Part shown: in pieces, positions 25,085 through 33,124 of the stretch | Layout: each line of letters begins with the position of its first letter | How positions within the stretch are numbered: the first letter of the stretch is position 1 | Translations under genes and position numbers: made by a program | NCBI GenBank assembly: GCA_020852925.1 | Contig: JADYZU010000028.1 | Coordinates: 62,001 to 126,000, forward strand | Reading direction: 5' to 3' | Source of the DNA: Rubellimicrobium sp. | GTDB taxonomy: Bacteria > Pseudomonadota > Alphaproteobacteria > Rhodobacterales > Rhodobacteraceae | Length of the DNA stretch: 64,000 nt | The notes under the pieces: model-generated | Database searches by the model: none | Told to the model about the DNA's origin: nothing | Seen by the model: the letters and a program-made list of their open reading frames with translations, nothing else

Positions 25085-26566
25085 CTAGTTCCCCACGCCG
25101 TGATGCAGGCGGACATGCTTGAAGTTGAAATATTCGAGCAACCCCTCGCGGCCGTGCTCATAGCCCACGCCGCTTTGCTTGCGCCCACCGTAAGGGGCGT
25201 TCATGATGCCGGCATCGACGTTGTTGATGGCGACATTCCCGTAATCAAGGCCCTGCGACAGCACCTGAATCTCGGTCAGGTCGCGCGCATAGACGTAAGA
25301 GGCAAGGCCATAGGGCGTGTCATTCGCCCGCTCGATCGCCTGTTCCAGCGTGTCGAACGGGGCCACGCCGACCAGCGGACCAAAGGTTTCTTCGGTCATC
25401 ACCAGCATCTCGTGGGTGCAGTCGGCAACCACGGTCGGACGGAAGAAATGGCCGCCGACATAGCCCTCGCCCTGCGGCGCCGCGCCGCCCGCGATCAGCC
25501 GCGCCCCCCGCGCCAGCGCATCGGCCAGATGGTCGCGCGTCTTGGCCAGCGGCTCGGCCGAGGCCATGGCGCCCAGATCGGCGGCCGGATCGGTCAGGCC
25601 GTTGCCCACGGTCAGCGCATCGGCGGCCTTGCCCAGCGCGGCCAGGAATTCCTCATAGATCGGGCGTGCCACATAGATGCGGTTGATGGCGATGCAGATC
25701 TGGCCGCAGTTGCGGAAACTGCGCCGCGCCGCGCCCTTTACCGCCGCGGCGATATCGGCGCTGGCCGTGACGATCATCGGACAGTTGCCGCCCAGTTGCA
25801 GCGTCATCCGTTTCACCTGCGGACAGGTTTGCTGGATGTGCAGGCCGACCGCACTCGACCCGGTGAAGGCGATCTTGTCCACGCCGGAATGTTCGACCAG
25901 CGCCTGCCCGACCTGCGACCCCTTGCCGGTCAGCACGTTCACCACCCCGGCCGGAATGCCGGCCTGCGCGCATTTGTCGGCGATGGCCAGCGCGGTGAAA
26001 GGGGTGATCTCGGCCGGCTTGATGATGATCGCGCAGCCTGCGGCAAGACTGGCGCAGAGCTTCCAGCCGACCAGTTCCGCCGGATAGTTCCAGGGCGTGA
26101 TCGCGGCCACGACGCCGATCGCCTCGCGCACGACAAGGCTCTGGAACCCGGGCTGGTCGTTCGGGACGATCTCGCCATGCACGCGGGTCGCCTCTTCGGC
26201 GTAGAAATGGCAGGCCTCGGCCAGTTTCAGGATCTCGCCCCGGGCCTCGTTCACGGGCTTGCCCTGTTCGGCGGTCATGATCCGCGCCATGCCATCGGCA
26301 TCGGCCGCGATCAGGTCGCCCAGGCGGTGCAGCGCATTGGCGCGCGTGCGCGGCAGTTCGCGCGACCACAGGCGAAAGCCGCGGCGCGCGGCGGCAACGG
26401 TGTCGTCGATTTCCTGCGGTGCAGCGGCGGCGATCCGGCCGATGGTCTCTCCGGTGGCGGGGTTTTCGACCGGCAGGCGGATGCCGACCCCCGGGCGAAA
26501 GCTGCCGTCGATGAAAAGCTGTCCGTCAAGGCGGGCAAGGGATGCGGCAAGAGCGGCGTCGGTCAT
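25085..26566 (-). CDS. Aldehyde dehydrogenase (succinate/2-oxoglutarate semialdehyde type), Glu-to-Gln at the usual base
   Basis: NAD(P)-dependent aldehyde dehydrogenase of 493 residues. ITPWNYPAELVGWKL and IIKPAEITPFTALA mark the cofactor site, IAFTGSSAVG the phosphate loop, and FRNCGQICIAINRIYV the catalytic Cys (in GQIC). In the usual LELGG motif, which carries the general-base Glu, the sequence here is MTLQLGGNCPMIV, with codon CAA for Gln. That is a real substitution in the bases given. Paired with the dehydratase-like gene across the divergent promoter, it could oxidise 2-oxoglutarate semialdehyde to 2-oxoglutarate. First gene of the minus-strand arm. Confidence 0.88.
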   Translation of the reverse strand: MTDAALAASLARLDGQLFIDGSFRPGVGIRLPVENPATGETIGRIAAAAPQEIDDTVAAARRGFRLWSRELPRTRANALHRLGDLIAADADGMARIMTAEQGKPVNEARGEILKLAEACHFYAEEATRVHGEIVPNDQPGFQSLVVREAIGVVAAITPWNYPAELVGWKLCASLAAGCAIIIKPAEITPFTALAIADKCAQAGIPAGVVNVLTGKGSQVGQALVEHSGVDKIAFTGSSAVGLHIQQTCPQVKRMTLQLGGNCPMIVTASADIAAAVKGAARRSFRNCGQICIAINRIYVARPIYEEFLAALGKAADALTVGNGLTDPAADLGAMASAEPLAKTRDHLADALARGARLIAGGAAPQGEGYVGGHFFRPTVVADCTHEMLVMTEETFGPLVGVAPFDTLEQAIERANDTPYGLASYVYARDLTEIQVLSQGLDYGNVAINNVDAGIMNAPYGGRKQSGVGYEHGREGLLEYFNFKHVRLHHGVGN

Positions 26567-26616
26567 TTGATTCCTGGTCCCCCGGGCGCTACGAACAGAC
26601 GTGGATTGCGGGCATC

Positions 26617-26633
26617 ATATAGCACTACTAGCT
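26617..26633. promoter_or_regulatory. Regulon operator copy 2 (aldehyde dehydrogenase side of the divergent promoter)
   Basis: ATATAG-CACTA-CTAGCT. Its complement reads AGCTAG-TAGTG-CTATAT, nearly the same as copy 1 at 21089. It lies 51 bases upstream of the aldehyde dehydrogenase start codon. The 155 AT-rich bases between this site and copy 3 also hold TTGTTTTACAA (26697-26707), a perfect match to the FCD-GntR consensus. Confidence 0.7.
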
Positions 26634-26789
26634 GAACGCAAGGTGTTTCTTTGCGGGGCGGAAAGGCCGCTGATTTCGACTTCTGGCGCATATCTGTTGT
26701 TTTACAATGCATTATGCGGATTTTCAGCAAGATTGCCCAGGCTTCGCCGTCTGTCAATCGGATCTTGCTCGCCACCCGAAAACATGCAA

Positions 26790-26806
26790 ATATAGTTTTG
26801 CTATAC
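26790..26806. promoter_or_regulatory. Regulon operator copy 3 (dehydratase side of the divergent promoter)
   Basis: ATATAG-TTTTG-CTATAC, with the same 6-5-6 layout as copies 1 and 2. TATAGT at 26791-26796 could be a -10 element, so a bound regulator would cover the promoter. GAGAGGAG, the ribosome binding site of the gene at 26823, follows directly. Confidence 0.7.
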
Positions 26807-26822
26807 ATCGAGAGGAGTCGCC

Positions 26823-27965
26823 ATGCTGCCCACATCCATCGCAGACGCCAGGCTGGTCGGGCGGGCCTGGTTGCCCGGAAAGGGGCCGTCGGTGGTCATC
26901 CTGCGCGGCGGCCGATTGCTTGATGTGACGGAAACGGTCGTCTCCATGGCCGATTTCCTGGACAACGATCCGGCCGGCCGGTTCGACACGCTAACCGGGC
27001 CGGACATCGGCGCACCCGGCGACCTGATCCTTGATCCGGCGCAGATGGGCTATGACGCGGACCGGCCCTGCCTGCTTGCGCCTTGCGACTTTCAGGCGCT
27101 CAAGGCCTGCGGCGTGACCTTCGCGCGCTCGATGGTCGAGCGGGTGATCGACGAACGCACCTCGGGCAATCCGGCCCGCGCCGACGAATTGCGCAGCCGC
27201 ATCGGCGCGCTGATCGGTGACAGCCTCGCCAATATCGAGGCCGGATCCGAAAAGGCCGCCGGCGTGAAGGCCGCGCTCATCGCCGAGGGGCTCTGGTCGC
27301 AATATCTCGAGGTGGGCATCGGCCCCGATGCCGAGGTTTTCACCAAATCGCAGCCGATGGCGGCGGTGGGCACCGGGGCGCAGGTGGGCATCAACCGCAT
27401 CTCGGCCTGGAACAACCCCGAGCCCGAAGTGGTGCTGGCCGTCGATTCCGCCGGCAACATCCGCGGCGCCACGCTGGGCAACGACGTGAACCTGCGCGAT
27501 GTCGAAGGGCGTTCGGCGCTGCTTCTGGGCAAGGCCAAGGACAACAACGCCTCCTGCGCCATCGGCCCGTTCATCCGGCTGTTCGACGACCGCTTTACCC
27601 TGGCCGATATCGAACAGGCCGAACTGACCATGACGGTGACCGGGGCGGACGGGTTCACGATGACCGGCCGCTCCAACATGGCGCAGATCAGCCGCAAGCC
27701 CGCGGAACTGGTGGCGCAGACGATGAACGCCTCGCACCAGTACCCCGACGGGTTCATGCTGTTTCTGGGCACGATGTTCGCGCCGACGCAGGACCGGGGC
27801 GACAAGGGATCGGGATTCACCCACAAGCCGGGCGACGTGGTCGAGATTTCCACCCCGCTTCTTGGCACGCTGTCCAACACCGTGGTACATGCCGATGCCG
27901 CACGGCCCTGGACCTTTGGCACCCGCGCGCTGATGCGCAATCTGGCCGGACGGGGGCTTTTGTGA
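26823..27965 (+). CDS. Fumarylacetoacetase-family protein, 2-keto-3-deoxypentonate dehydratase-like (XylX type)
   Basis: Cytoplasmic enzyme of 380 residues. It closely resembles what I recall of Caulobacter XylX, the 2-keto-3-deoxy-D-xylonate dehydratase of the Weimberg pathway: GVTFARSMVERVIDER, LIAEGLWSQYLEVGIGPDAE, WNNPEPEVVL, GNDVNLRDVEGRSALLLGKA, KDNNASCAIGPFIRL and the ending PWTFGTRALMRNLAGRGLL. The acidic metal ligands of the family sit in NPEPEVVLAVD. Its product would be 2-oxoglutarate semialdehyde, the likely substrate of the divergent aldehyde dehydrogenase. GAGAGGAG precedes the ATG. Stop and next start overlap (GTGA). The exact sugar acid is not determinable. Confidence 0.85.
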   Translation: MLPTSIADARLVGRAWLPGKGPSVVILRGGRLLDVTETVVSMADFLDNDPAGRFDTLTGPDIGAPGDLILDPAQMGYDADRPCLLAPCDFQALKACGVTFARSMVERVIDERTSGNPARADELRSRIGALIGDSLANIEAGSEKAAGVKAALIAEGLWSQYLEVGIGPDAEVFTKSQPMAAVGTGAQVGINRISAWNNPEPEVVLAVDSAGNIRGATLGNDVNLRDVEGRSALLLGKAKDNNASCAIGPFIRLFDDRFTLADIEQAELTMTVTGADGFTMTGRSNMAQISRKPAELVAQTMNASHQYPDGFMLFLGTMFAPTQDRGDKGSGFTHKPGDVVEISTPLLGTLSNTVVHADAARPWTFGTRALMRNLAGRGLL

Positions 27966-28921
27966 GCGCGCGCAGGCTGGTTGTCACCGATCAGGCGTTC
28001 GGCAACACCCGCCACGAACAGGCGGTTGCGGCGGCGGCGGGCGCGACCTTTGCCGAACACCACTGCACCGGCGAGGACGAGACCCTTGCCGCCGTCGCCG
28101 GGGCCCATGCGGTGCTGAACAACTTCGCTCCGATGACCCGGCGGGTGATGGCCGCGATGGCACCGGGGGCGGTGGTGGTGCGCTATGGTGTCGGGGTCGA
28201 CAATGTCGATCTGGCCGCCGCGCGCGATCTGGGGGTGCGGGTCTGCAACGTGCCCGATTACGGCATCGACGAAGTGGCCGACCACGCCGCCGCCTTTTCG
28301 CTGGCGCTGTCACGCCGCCTGCTGCGGTTCGATCACGGCATCCGCGCCGGCGAGTGGAAGATCACTGCCATGGTCGACGGGCTGCGATCGCTGCGCGATA
28401 CCACGGTCGGCCTGATCGGCATGGGCCGCATCGCCCGCGCCTATGCCGCGCGCATGGCCGTGTTCGGCTGCCGCATCACCGGCCACGATCCCTATGTGTC
28501 CGATGCCGACGCAAGCGCCGCCGGGATCACGCCGCTGCCGCTGGAGCAGGTGATCGCGGGCGCCAACATCCTGTCGCTGCACCTGCCGCTGACGCCGCAG
28601 ACACGGCACATGATCGGCGCGGCTGAAATCGCCCGCCTGCCGCGGGGCGCCATCGTCATCAACTGCTCGCGCGGCGGGCTGATCGACGAAACCGCGCTGG
28701 CCGCCGCGCTGCAGGCGGGGCAGGTTTCGGGCGCGGGGCTGGATGTGTTCGAATCCGAACCGCTGCCGGCCGCATCGCCGCTGCGCGGCTGCGCCGATGT
28801 GCTGCTGTCGCCGCATGCCGCGTTCTATTCCGGGGCTTCGGTCGACCGGCTGCAACGCCTTGCCGCGGAAGAGGCGCTGCGCGGCCTGCGGGGCGAACCC
28901 TTGCGCTGCGCGCTGACATGA
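27962..28921 (+). CDS. D-2-hydroxyacid dehydrogenase-family protein (CtBP/phosphoglycerate dehydrogenase-like)
   Basis: NAD-dependent dehydrogenase of 319 residues starting at a GTG that overlaps the previous stop. VRYGVGVDNVDLAAA opens the substrate region, VGLIGMGRIARAYAARM is the nucleotide-binding loop, and INCSRGGLIDETALAAAL carries the catalytic Arg. Asp/Glu-type residues follow in GLDVFESEPLP, and His is in LSPHAAFYSG. It would interconvert a 2-hydroxy acid and a 2-oxo acid. The 2-keto-3-deoxy acids of this pathway, or glycolate/glyoxylate-type by-products, are possible substrates. Overlaps the SDR gene by four bases. Confidence 0.85.
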   Translation: MSARRLVVTDQAFGNTRHEQAVAAAAGATFAEHHCTGEDETLAAVAGAHAVLNNFAPMTRRVMAAMAPGAVVVRYGVGVDNVDLAAARDLGVRVCNVPDYGIDEVADHAAAFSLALSRRLLRFDHGIRAGEWKITAMVDGLRSLRDTTVGLIGMGRIARAYAARMAVFGCRITGHDPYVSDADASAAGITPLPLEQVIAGANILSLHLPLTPQTRHMIGAAEIARLPRGAIVINCSRGGLIDETALAAALQAGQVSGAGLDVFESEPLPAASPLRGCADVLLSPHAAFYSGASVDRLQRLAAEEALRGLRGEPLRCALT

Positions 28922-29694
28922 CGGGGATGGCGATGGATTACCGGGCAAAGCAGGATCTGACCGGGCGACTGGCCCTTGTCACCGGGGCGGGTCAGGGGAT
29001 CGGCGCGGCGATCGCGCAGGCTCTGGCCGCAACCGGGGCCGAGGTGGTCTGCACCGACATCCTGCCCGACCGGGCCGAGGAAACCGCCGCCTGCCTGCGC
29101 GATGCCGGAGGGCGGGCGCAGGCCCGGGCGCTGGATGTCACCGACAGCGCCGGCATCGACGCGCTCGCCGCCGAACTGCCGCCGCTGGATGTGCTGGTGT
29201 GCAACGCCGGCATCGTCACCAACACCCCGGCCGAGGACATGACCGACGACGAATGGGACCGCGTGATCGCGGTGAACCTGTCGGGCGTGTTCCGCACCTG
29301 CCGCGGCTTCGGGCGGCGCATGGTGGCGGCGGGACGCGGGTCCGTCGTCAACATCGGGTCGATGTCGGGGCAGATCGTCAACGTGCCGCAGCCGCAATGC
29401 CATTACAACGCCTCCAAGGCCGGGGTGCATCACCTGACGAAGTCGCTGGCCGTCGAATGGGCCACGCGCGGGGTGCGGGTGAACGCGGTGGCGCCGACCT
29501 ATATCGAGACGCCGCTGCTGATCGCGCTGAAGGATCAGCCGGGACTGGTGTCGCGCTGGCTCGACATGACGCCGATGGGGCGGATGGGCCAGCCGCATGA
29601 AATCGCCTCGGTGGTGCAGTTCCTCGCCTCTGACGCATCCAGCCTGCTGACCGGCGCCATCATCGCGGCCGACGCCGGCTATACCAGCATCTAG
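28918..29694 (+). CDS. Short-chain dehydrogenase/reductase, polyol dehydrogenase-like
   Basis: NAD(P)-dependent SDR of up to 258 residues. The start overlaps the previous stop (ATGA); ATGs at 28927 and 28933 are also in frame, and the last gives MDYRAK, the usual start of galactitol/arabinitol-dehydrogenase relatives. The cofactor motif is VTGAGQGIGAA, the structural NAG is VLVCNAGIV, and the catalytic Ser-Tyr-Lys set is in NIGSMSGQI and YNASKAG. LDMTPMGRMGQPHEIA and the ending AADAGYTSI resemble Rhodobacter galactitol dehydrogenase. It probably oxidises a polyol taken up by the linked transporter. Confidence 0.88.
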   Translation: MTGMAMDYRAKQDLTGRLALVTGAGQGIGAAIAQALAATGAEVVCTDILPDRAEETAACLRDAGGRAQARALDVTDSAGIDALAAELPPLDVLVCNAGIVTNTPAEDMTDDEWDRVIAVNLSGVFRTCRGFGRRMVAAGRGSVVNIGSMSGQIVNVPQPQCHYNASKAGVHHLTKSLAVEWATRGVRVNAVAPTYIETPLLIALKDQPGLVSRWLDMTPMGRMGQPHEIASVVQFLASDASSLLTGAIIAADAGYTSI

Positions 29695-29707
29695 GGGGGA
29701 TCGCGGA

Positions 29708-30748
29708 ATGGCACAGGCCCTTGTCCTGGAACGGCAGCGCGTGCTGTCGCTGCGCGAGATCGACCTGCCCTGGCGGATGGGGCCGGGCATGGTGCGCATC
29801 CGCATGGATGTGGTCGGCATCTGCGGCAGCGATGTGCATTACTACCGCCACGGCCGCATCGGCCCCTTTGTCGTGGACCGGCCGATGGTGCTGGGCCACG
29901 AAGGCGCCGGCACCGTTGTGGAATGCGGCCCGGGGGTCAGCCACCTGCGCCCCGGGGACCGGGTCTGCATCGAACCGGGCGTGCCGGATTTCTCCAGCGC
30001 CGAATCGCGCCTTGGCCTCTATAACCTTGACCCCTCGCTCACCTTCTGGGCCACCCCGCCCGAGCATGGCTGCCTGACGCCCGAGGTGATTCACCCCGCG
30101 GCCCTGGTCTGGCCGCTGCCCGAAGGTGTGTCGCAGGCCGAAGGCGCCATGGTCGAGCCGCTGGCCGTGGGGATGCAGGCGGTGACCAGGGCCCGGGTGA
30201 GGGCGGGCGATGTCGCGGTCGTGCTGGGATCGGGGCCGATCGGCATCGTCACGGCGCTTTGTGCGCTGGCGGCGGGCTGTGTGCGGGTGCTGATCGTTGA
30301 CCCGGCGCAGGAAAAGACGCGGATCGCCGCGCAATATGACGGCATCACCGCGCTGGAACCCGGCGACAGCGGCCTTGCGCCGCAGGTTCTGGCCGCGACC
30401 GGCGGGCGCGGGGCGGATCTGGTGTTCGAATGTTCGGGCGCGGCGGCGGCCTATGCGGGCGTCGCGGGCCTGCTGCGCGCGGGCGGGCAACTTGTCTGCA
30501 TCGGCATGCCGGTGGCCGAAGTGCCGGTGGATCTGGTGGCGCTGATCGTCCGGGAAATCCGCGTCGTCACCTCGTTCCGCTATGCCAATGTCTATGACCG
30601 CGCGATTGCGCTGATGGCCGGCGGGCGGATCGACGTGAAACCGCTGATCAGTGCCACCTATCCCTTTGCCCGCGCCATCGAGGCGTTCGAACGCGCCGAT
30701 GCCGCGCGGCCCGATGACGTGAAGCTCCAGATTGCCTTCGGGGGGTGA
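29708..30748 (+). CDS. Zinc-dependent xylitol dehydrogenase (medium-chain dehydrogenase)
   Basis: Would oxidise xylitol (or a related polyol) to D-xylulose with NAD. The protein has 346 residues, and AGGGGGGA precedes the ATG. Catalytic zinc ligands are in GICGSDVHYYRHG and LGHEGAGTV, and the nucleotide loop is VLGSGPIGIVTAL. The stretch PGVPDFSSAESRLGLYNLD replaces the four-cysteine structural zinc loop of alcohol dehydrogenases, a trait of bacterial xylitol dehydrogenases. WATPPEHGCLTPEV and MVEPLAVGMQA fit the same group. Last gene of the plus-strand arm; its product is the substrate of the xylulokinase-like protein at 23579. Confidence 0.87.
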   Translation: MAQALVLERQRVLSLREIDLPWRMGPGMVRIRMDVVGICGSDVHYYRHGRIGPFVVDRPMVLGHEGAGTVVECGPGVSHLRPGDRVCIEPGVPDFSSAESRLGLYNLDPSLTFWATPPEHGCLTPEVIHPAALVWPLPEGVSQAEGAMVEPLAVGMQAVTRARVRAGDVAVVLGSGPIGIVTALCALAAGCVRVLIVDPAQEKTRIAAQYDGITALEPGDSGLAPQVLAATGGRGADLVFECSGAAAAYAGVAGLLRAGGQLVCIGMPVAEVPVDLVALIVREIRVVTSFRYANVYDRAIALMAGGRIDVKPLISATYPFARAIEAFERADAARPDDVKLQIAFGG

Positions 30749-30752
30749 AACG

Positions 30753-30779
30753 CGCGCGCCCGGTGTGACCGGGCGCGCG
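30753..30779. terminator. Bidirectional terminator between xylitol dehydrogenase and ilvE
   Basis: CGCGCGCCCGG (30753-30763) pairs perfectly with CCGGGCGCGCG (30769-30779), loop TGTGA. It sits in the 45-bp space between two genes ending toward each other. On the minus strand the stem is followed by a short run of T. Confidence 0.75.
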
Positions 30780-30793
30780 GGATTTCCGGCCGG

Positions 30794-31663
30794 TCAGGCC
30801 CGCACGCGGCGGTCGTAGTCCGTGGCGATCTCACGCGCGAGGGCGCCCACCTCGAAATTGAAATCGCCGATCTGGCCCACGGGCGTCACCTCGGCCGCGG
30901 TGCCGGTCAGCCAGCACTGCTCGAACCCCTCGAGTTCCTCCGGCATGATGTGGCGTTCGTGCACGGTGATGCCCTTTTCCTTCAGCATCTCGAGCACGGT
31001 CTGCCGGGTGATGCCGTTGAGGAAGCAGTCCGGCAGCGGCGTGTGCACTTCGCCGTCCTTCACGAAGAAGATGTTGGCCCCGGTCGCCTCGGCCACATAG
31101 CCGCGATAGTCGAGCATCATCGCATCCGAACAACCCCTGGCCTCGGCGGCGTGCTTGGACATGGTGCAGATCATGTAGAGGCCGGCGGCCTTGGCCTTGT
31201 GCGGGATCGTCGCCGGATCGGGGCGGCGCCACTGCGCGATGTCGAGTTTCGCACCCTTGAACTTGGCGTCGCCGTAGTAGTTGCCCCATTCCCAGCCGGC
31301 GATGGCCAGATGCACCGGGTTGCGCCGCGCCGAAACGCCCATGTCCTCGCCCGAACCGCGCCAGGCGATGGGGCGGACATAGGCCTCGGTCCAGCCGTTC
31401 GCCTTGAGCATGGCGTATTTCGCGGCCTCGATCTCGTCCACGGAATAGGGGATCTCGAAATCGAGCGAGCGGGCCGAGAAATGCAGCCGTTCGTTGTGCT
31501 GCTGGCTCTTGAAGATCCGGCCGTTGTAGCAGCGCTCGCCCTCGAATACCGACGACGCATAGTGAAGCGCATGCGTCAGGATATGCACCTTGGCCGACCG
31601 CCATTCCACCATCTGCCCGTCAAGCCAGATCCATCCGTCGCGATCGTCATAGGCACCGGCCAT
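30794..31663 (-). CDS. ilvE: Branched-chain amino acid aminotransferase
   Basis: PLP enzyme for the last step of leucine, isoleucine and valine synthesis. The ATG at 31663 lies five bases after GGAGG and gives 289 residues, the usual length. Longer in-frame starts up to 31768 would add residues not seen in the family. Fold-type IV motifs include ALHYASSVFEGERCY, EAYVRPIAWRG, the PLP-lysine region PHKAKAAGLYM, GYVAEATGANIFFV and NGITRQTVLEMLKEKGI. Divergent from petP; the 137 bases between them hold the petPR promoter candidate. Confidence 0.94.
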   Translation of the reverse strand: MAGAYDDRDGWIWLDGQMVEWRSAKVHILTHALHYASSVFEGERCYNGRIFKSQQHNERLHFSARSLDFEIPYSVDEIEAAKYAMLKANGWTEAYVRPIAWRGSGEDMGVSARRNPVHLAIAGWEWGNYYGDAKFKGAKLDIAQWRRPDPATIPHKAKAAGLYMICTMSKHAAEARGCSDAMMLDYRGYVAEATGANIFFVKDGEVHTPLPDCFLNGITRQTVLEMLKEKGITVHERHIMPEELEGFEQCWLTGTAAEVTPVGQIGDFNFEVGALAREIATDYDRRVRA

Positions 31664-31753
31664 CATGTCCTCCATCCGGTCTGATTCGTTCACCGCAAGG
31701 TGCCATGGGGACACAATCTTGCGCAAAACCGCCCCTGCGGTAACAGCCGCCTC

Positions 31754-31782
31754 TTGGAGTGTCAACAAGGCTGACGTATTCT
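31754..31782 (+). promoter_or_regulatory. Candidate sigma-70 promoter for petPR
   Basis: TTGGAG (31754-31759) and TATTCT (31777-31782) are spaced by 17 bases and lie just upstream of the AGGAGG ribosome binding site of petP. Each box matches the consensus at four or more positions. No matching pair for ilvE was clear on the other strand. Confidence 0.5.
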
Positions 31783-31800
31783 CGGGCGCAGGAGGTGCCC

Positions 31801-32340
31801 ATGCCCGATGACCCAGAGTGCGACGAACGGCCGGGCCTGCACCGGTTCGGCGACGAGGAATTGCGCCGCGGGGTCGAGGCGCTGTTCTTTGCCTATCGCG
31901 CCTTCACCGCCGACCCCGACCGCATCCTTGCGGCCCGCGGGCTGGGGCGGGCCCATCACCGTGCGGTGCATTTCATCAACCGTCACCCCGGCGTGACGGT
32001 GACGGCGCTGCTCGACATCCTTGGCGTGACCAAACAGGCGCTGAACCGGGTGCTGCGCACGCTGATCGAGGACGGCCTGGTGCGCAGCACGGTCGGCACC
32101 GGCGACCGGCGCGAACGCAACCTGCACCTGACCGCCACCGGGGTCGCCCTTGAACGCGAGCTTTCCGAGGCGCAGCACGAACGGGTCGGCGCGGCCTTTG
32201 ATCGGGCCGGGACGGCAGCGGTGGCGGGGTTTCGTGCGGTGCTCGAGGCGATGATGGACGACGCCGGGCGGCGCCATTTCGCCGCGCCGGGCGAAGGGCA
32301 GGATCGCGCGGCGGGCGCGGCGGGCCGGGGGCGGGCATGA
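31801..32340 (+). CDS. petP: MarR-family regulator PetP
   Basis: Winged-helix regulator of 179 residues; AGGAGG stands seven bases before the ATG. HHRAVHFINRHPGVTVTALLD and LGVTKQALNRVLRTLIEDG form the helix-turn-helix, and STVGTGDRRERNLHLT the wing. It overlaps the OmpR-type regulator gene by four bases, the same pairing and order as petP-petR of Rhodobacter capsulatus, where the pair is needed for normal growth and lies upstream of the cytochrome bc1 genes. Those genes are not in this window. The last 30 residues are Gly/Ala/Arg-rich and probably disordered. Confidence 0.87.
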   Translation: MPDDPECDERPGLHRFGDEELRRGVEALFFAYRAFTADPDRILAARGLGRAHHRAVHFINRHPGVTVTALLDILGVTKQALNRVLRTLIEDGLVRSTVGTGDRRERNLHLTATGVALERELSEAQHERVGAAFDRAGTAAVAGFRAVLEAMMDDAGRRHFAAPGEGQDRAAGAAGRGRA

Positions 32341-33053
32341 ACGGGGCACAGCCCGCCGGGCCGGGGGCCCATCTGCTGATCGTCGATGACGACGAACGCC
32401 TGCGCGGCCTGCTTCAGCGGTTTCTCATGCGCAACGGGTTCCTTGTCACCACGGCGCGCAATGCCGCCCATGCGCGGCGGATCCTGGCCGGGCTGGACTT
32501 TGACCTGATCGTGCTTGACGTGATGATGCCCGGGCAGGACGGCGTGACCTTCTGTTCCGAACTGCGCGCGGGGCGCGCGGTGCTGGTCCTGCTGCTGACC
32601 GCCCGGGACGAGGCCGCGGACCGCATCGCCGGGCTTGAGGCGGGGGCGGACGATTACCTGACCAAGCCGTTCGAGCCGCGCGAACTTCTGTTGCGGATCA
32701 ACGCGATCCTGCGGCGGATGCCGCAGGTGGCGCCGGTGGCCGCGGCGCCCAGGATGCTGACTCTGGGCGCGCTGCGCTATGACCTCGAGCGCGCCGAACT
32801 CTGGGACGGCGCCCGGCCCGTCCGCCTGACCGCCGGCGAGGCCCAGCTCATGCGGGCGCTGGCCGCGCGTCCGGGTCAGGCGCTTGCCCGCGCCGCGCTG
32901 GTCGAGGAACTGGGGCGCGGCGGCGATCAGGTGCAGGAACGCGCCATCGACGTGCAGATCACCCGCCTGCGCCGCAAGATCGAGACCGACCCCCGCCAGC
33001 CGCGCTACCTTCAGACGGTCCGGGGCGAGGGATACATGCTGTCGCCGGACTAG
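32337..33053 (+). CDS. petR: OmpR-family response regulator PetR
   Basis: Two-domain response regulator of 238 residues. The receiver has the acidic set DDDERLR, phospho-acceptor Asp in IVLDVMMPGQDG and the conserved Lys in YLTKPFEPREL. The C-terminal winged helix has LTAGEAQLMRALAARPGQ, RAIDVQITRLRRKIE and TVRGEGYML. No histidine kinase is adjacent. Translation is coupled to petP through ATGA. Assignment to PetR rests on the pairing with a MarR gene and overall similarity; ChvI-like regulators are close relatives. Confidence 0.87.
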   Translation: MNGAQPAGPGAHLLIVDDDERLRGLLQRFLMRNGFLVTTARNAAHARRILAGLDFDLIVLDVMMPGQDGVTFCSELRAGRAVLVLLLTARDEAADRIAGLEAGADDYLTKPFEPRELLLRINAILRRMPQVAPVAAAPRMLTLGALRYDLERAELWDGARPVRLTAGEAQLMRALAARPGQALARAALVEELGRGGDQVQERAIDVQITRLRRKIETDPRQPRYLQTVRGEGYMLSPD

Positions 33054-33124
33054 ACCGGCCTGCCCGCCGGGGATTTCGGCCGGAGCGGCCATGCGCTATG
33101 GGATCAGGCGCACAGGCCGGTGCC

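Noticed and set aside
24815..26635. 606-codon plus-strand frame opposite the aldehyde dehydrogenase
   Set aside because: Shadow of a strongly conserved enzyme on the minus strand.
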